Positions 61,548 through 64,000 of a DNA stretch of 64,000 nt are shown one piece after another; position 1 is the stretch's first letter; each line of letters starts with the position of its first letter. The stretch is from positions 397,750-461,749 of the forward strand of contig NZ_JAPNTZ010000008.1 of the NCBI RefSeq assembly GCF_026626335.1. Reading direction: 5' to 3'. The position numbers and the translations under genes are program-made. The DNA is from Paractinoplanes pyxinae. GTDB lineage: Bacteria; Actinomycetota; Actinomycetes; Mycobacteriales; Micromonosporaceae. The notes under the pieces were generated by a model that was not told the DNA's origin, made no database searches, and saw only the letters and a list, made by a program, of their open reading frames with translations.

Positions 61548-62290
61548 TGTGCCGTCACCTGGCCTATCTGGGCCCGCCGATCCCGTTGTCCCGCCTGTTG
61601 TTCGAGCCGCCGCACTCGCTCTCGCACCAGTCGTGGGCGCCCCGCGACATGCGGGGCGGCGGCACGATCAACGCGGACGGCTTCGGGGTCGGCTGGCTGA
61701 CCGCGGAGGGCCTGGTGCGCTACCGCCGGGCCACTCCGCTGTGGAGCGATCCCGACCTGCCGGCCCTGGCCGCCTCCGTCACGGCCGGCAGCGTGCTGGC
61801 CGCCGTCCGCAGCGCCACCGTGGGCATGCCGGTCACCCCGCAGGCGGCCGCGCCGTTCGCCGAGGGCAGGTGGCTGTTCAGCCACAACGGCGTGGTCGCG
61901 GGCTGGCCGGCCACGGTCGAGAAGCTGGCCGCCGCCCTGCCGGTCACCGACCTGCTGACGCTGGAAGCGCCCACCGACGCCGCGCTGCTGTGGGCGCTGG
62001 TCCGCCATCGCCTGCGCCTGGGCGCGCCACCGGCCGAGGCGATAGCTGAGACCGTTGCCGACGTCAGCGCGGTCGCACCCGGTTCCCGGCTCAACCTGCT
62101 GCTGACCGACGGCGAGACCATCGTCGCCAGCACCGCCGGCCACGCCCTGTCGATCCTGGCCGGCCCGGAATCGGTGCTGGTCAGCTCCGAACCGCTGGAC
62201 GACGACCCGGCCTGGCAGCCGGTCCCCGACCGTACGTTGCTGGTCGCCGCACCGGGCGCCCGGCAGCACCTTCCCCTGGGAGAAGCATGA
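61547..62290 (+). CDS. egtC: ergothioneine amidohydrolase EgtC
   Basis: 247 residues, class II glutamine amidotransferase-like. N-terminal Cys2 (MCRHLAYLG) is the nucleophile after Met removal; INADGFGVGWL and FSHNGVVAGW complete the active site. Removes the gamma-glutamyl group from the EgtB product. Its ATG shares the last base of the egtB stop (TGATG). Confidence 0.95.
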   Translation: MCRHLAYLGPPIPLSRLLFEPPHSLSHQSWAPRDMRGGGTINADGFGVGWLTAEGLVRYRRATPLWSDPDLPALAASVTAGSVLAAVRSATVGMPVTPQAAAPFAEGRWLFSHNGVVAGWPATVEKLAAALPVTDLLTLEAPTDAALLWALVRHRLRLGAPPAEAIAETVADVSAVAPGSRLNLLLTDGETIVASTAGHALSILAGPESVLVSSEPLDDDPAWQPVPDRTLLVAAPGARQHLPLGEA

Positions 62291-63246
62291 GCACCCCGCT
62301 CGAGGTCCATCTCGACGCCGGCACCCAAGAGGCCGCGCTGCGCGCCGACGTGGTCGCCGGTCTCACCGCCACCCCGAAACGGCTGCCGCCGAAGTGGTTC
62401 TACGACGCCCGCGGCAGCGAGCTGTTCGAGCAGATCACCGAGCTGCCCGAGTACTACCCGACCCGGGCCGAGCGGGCGATCCTCACCGCGCGGGCCCCCG
62501 AGATCGCCCGGCTCACCGGCGCCCGCACGCTGATCGAGCTCGGCTCGGGCTATTCCACCAAGACCAGGCTGCTGCTCGAGGCCCTGCGGCCCACCCTGTT
62601 CGTGCCCATGGACGTCTCACCGACCGCCCTCGAGGCCGCGGCCGCACACGTCGGCACCGACTTCCCGTCCGTGCGGGTGCAGGGGATCGTCGGCGACATC
62701 ACCCGGCATCTCGGCTTCCTGCCGCAGGCGCCCGACCGCTTGGTCGCGTTCCTGGGCGGCACGATCGGCAACTTCGAGCCGGCCGAGCGCGCCCACTTCC
62801 TGGCCGACGTGCGCGCGGTCCTGCGTCCCGGCGAGCACCTGCTCCTCGGCACCGACCTGGTGAAGAGCCCGAAGGTCCTGGTCCCCGCCTACGACGACGC
62901 GGCCGGCGTCACGGCCGAGTTCAACAAGAACGTGCTGCGGGTGCTCAACCGTCACCTGCAGGCCGACTTCGACGTCGACGGCTTCGCGCACGTGGCCCTC
63001 TGGGACGCCGACCACGAGTGGATCGAGATGCGCCTGCGATCCCGCTGGCCGCAACGAGTGACCATCCCCGCCGTAGACCTGGTCGTCGAATTCAAGACGG
63101 GCGAAGAGATTCGCACCGAGATCTCGGCCAAGTTCCGCCGCGAGGGCGTCGAGAAGGAGCTGACCGAGGCCGGCTTCACCCTCACCCACTGGTGGACCGA
63201 CCCCGAGGCCCGTTTCGCCCTCTCCCTGGCCCAAGTCACCATCTGA
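62287..63246 (+). CDS. egtD: histidine N-alpha-trimethyltransferase EgtD
   Basis: 319 residues. Methyltransferase core: ELPEYYPTRAERAIL, TLIELGSGYSTKTRLLLEAL (SAM), FLGGTIGNFEP, LLLGTDLVKSP and the C-terminal substrate region FNKNVLRVLNRHL. Produces hercynine from histidine. Overlaps egtC by ATGA (62287-62290). EgtE is not encoded directly downstream. Confidence 0.97.
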   Translation: MSTPLEVHLDAGTQEAALRADVVAGLTATPKRLPPKWFYDARGSELFEQITELPEYYPTRAERAILTARAPEIARLTGARTLIELGSGYSTKTRLLLEALRPTLFVPMDVSPTALEAAAAHVGTDFPSVRVQGIVGDITRHLGFLPQAPDRLVAFLGGTIGNFEPAERAHFLADVRAVLRPGEHLLLGTDLVKSPKVLVPAYDDAAGVTAEFNKNVLRVLNRHLQADFDVDGFAHVALWDADHEWIEMRLRSRWPQRVTIPAVDLVVEFKTGEEIRTEISAKFRREGVEKELTEAGFTLTHWWTDPEARFALSLAQVTI

Positions 63247-63270
63247 CACCACACCGGGGAGAATGGGCCA

Positions 63271-63678
63271 ATGGCCTGGTGGTGGCAGACGCTGATCAGC
63301 CTCGGGGTCGCGCTGGCCGTGCTCTGGGCGGCCCTGCTGATCGCGCTGCTGATCGCCCGACCGGGTCAGGCGCAACTCAAAGAGGCGTTACGGCTGCTGC
63401 CCGACCTGATACGGCTGCTGCGCCGCCTAGCGGCCGACCGGACGCTACCGCGCGGCCTCCGGATCCGCCTGGCGTTGCTGCTCGCCTACCTGGCCCTCCC
63501 GATCGACCTGATCCCCGACTTCATCCCCATCCTGGGCTACGCCGATGACGCCATCATCGTCACCGCGGTCCTACGCTCCACCGTCCGCCGCGCCGGCCTC
63601 GACGCGGTCCGCCGCCACTGGCCCGGCACCGACGACGGCTTCGCCGCCCTGACCCGCCTAACTGGCCTGCGCCCCTAG
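63271..63678 (+). CDS. YkvA-like DUF1232 membrane protein
   Basis: 135 residues. An N-terminal transmembrane helix (TLISLGVALAVLWAALLIALLIA), then the DUF1232 segment LALLLAYLALPIDLIPDFIPILGYADDAIIV. Function unknown; some family members affect envelope or stress. Twenty-four base pairs downstream of egtD, possibly at the end of its transcript. Confidence 0.87.
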   Translation: MAWWWQTLISLGVALAVLWAALLIALLIARPGQAQLKEALRLLPDLIRLLRRLAADRTLPRGLRIRLALLLAYLALPIDLIPDFIPILGYADDAIIVTAVLRSTVRRAGLDAVRRHWPGTDDGFAALTRLTGLRP

Positions 63679-63917
63679 CCCCCCAACCACCCGCCTTTGG
63701 CCAGCGCCGCCAGCCGTCACCCGCCTTACCCGACGCCGCAGGCCACCACCCGCCTGTCCGACGCCGCATGCACCACCCGCCTTGCCAGACATCACAGGCC
63801 ACCACCCGCCTTGCTTGACGCCGCAGGCGTTCACCCGCCTGTCCGGCACCGCGGGCCGACTACCCGCCGCCGCAGGCCGTCACCCACTGTCCGGCACCGC
63901 CGGCCAGCTCACTACTT
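63679..63917. repeat. ~28-bp tandem repeats after DUF1232 gene
   Basis: No gene. About six degenerate copies of a 28-29 bp unit (CCGACGCC, GCAGGCC, ACCACCCGCC) occupy 63686-63895. The unit resembles half of the 58-bp unit of the array at 32472-33322. Confidence 0.7.
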
Positions 63918-64000
63918 CACGTGGCGGGCGCGGACGGTCCGTTCGGCGGCCGATGACGGCTGATTCGGCCCGTTTCAGGCGGTGGGCGCGGACAGGCTGT
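63918..64000. repeat. inverted end of a second 58-bp-repeat array
   Basis: Read on the opposite strand, 63945-64000 is a complete 58-bp-family unit (CCGCCTGAAACGGGCCGAAT) and 63918-63960 is a terminal variant matching the last unit of the first array (TGAAGTAGTGAGCTGGC). The array continues beyond the window. Confidence 0.75.

Overview
This is a very GC-rich window (roughly 70-73% by eye) with dense, short-spaced genes, many GTG and TTG starts, frequent 4-bp stop/start overlaps, an ergothioneine operon, two SigE-family ECF sigma factors, a GPP34 (GOLPH3-like) protein, a spore-photoproduct-lyase-family protein and several membrane GGDEF proteins. Together these point to an actinobacterium, most likely Micromonosporaceae (Actinoplanes-like). 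The genus is an inference. No phage, IS element, CRISPR array, rRNA or tRNA gene was recognised, so this looks like chromosomal arm or accessory-rich core sequence.

Layout. 1-9.9 kb: tail of an iron/siderophore-type ABC ATPase, a VOC protein, an S66 LD-carboxypeptidase, a secreted FN3-CBM2 protein, a MarR-CadD pair, a truncated SnoaL-like remnant beside a membrane diguanylate cyclase, an APH(6)-like kinase, and a TetR regulator downstream of the oxidoreductase it probably controls through a 30-bp palindrome. 9.9-16.6 kb: an APC amino-acid permease preceded by an unlisted 43-aa membrane peptide, a DUF4231 (SLATT-like) membrane protein, a HEAT protein, a drug-efflux MFS, a membrane PLD-like protein and GPP34. 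16.6-21.5 kb: a NarL/DesK two-component system divergent from a two-gene ABC exporter, then a radical-SAM protein and a 2H phosphoesterase. 21.6-26.4 kb: DedA protein with a repeated Thr-motif tail, a NaChBac-like channel, a secreted double-psi barrel protein, MaoC and a GGDEF protein. 26.3-32.0 kb: a six-gene leftward unit MoxR-DUF58-VWA-HtrA-OmpR regulator-sensor kinase. 32.0-33.4 kb: 1.4 kb of non-coding repeats (a long hairpin, a 29-bp direct repeat and about 15 tandem copies of a 58-bp unit). 33.4-37.6 kb: ECF sigma with membrane partner, secreted metalloprotease, MFS, cupin. 37.7-41.5 kb: a coupled three-gene pseudopilin operon carrying Ig-like and ricin-like modules. 41.7-49.3 kb: XRE-SDR pair, second GGDEF paralogue, small membrane proteins, GlxA regulator, YceI, flavin monooxygenase, methyltransferase. 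49.4-57.4 kb: GGDEF-EAL protein, a coupled operon ECF sigma / triple-repeat membrane protein / amidoligase, lipid kinase, PhoD, second DedA. 57.5-63.7 kb: a PLP enzyme divergent from egtABCD, then a DUF1232 protein. The last 0.3 kb is repeat DNA that contains the inverted end of a second 58-bp-repeat array.

Recurring themes are c-di-GMP signalling (three GGDEF proteins and one GGDEF-EAL protein), envelope stress and surface functions (HtrA/MoxR unit, two sigma/membrane-partner pairs, two DedA proteins, pilins, secreted proteins) and redox protection (ergothioneine, PLP enzyme with a possible iron box). The most unusual items are the two related non-coding 58-bp arrays that share a specialised terminal unit, and the sigma/triple-repeat/amidoligase operon.
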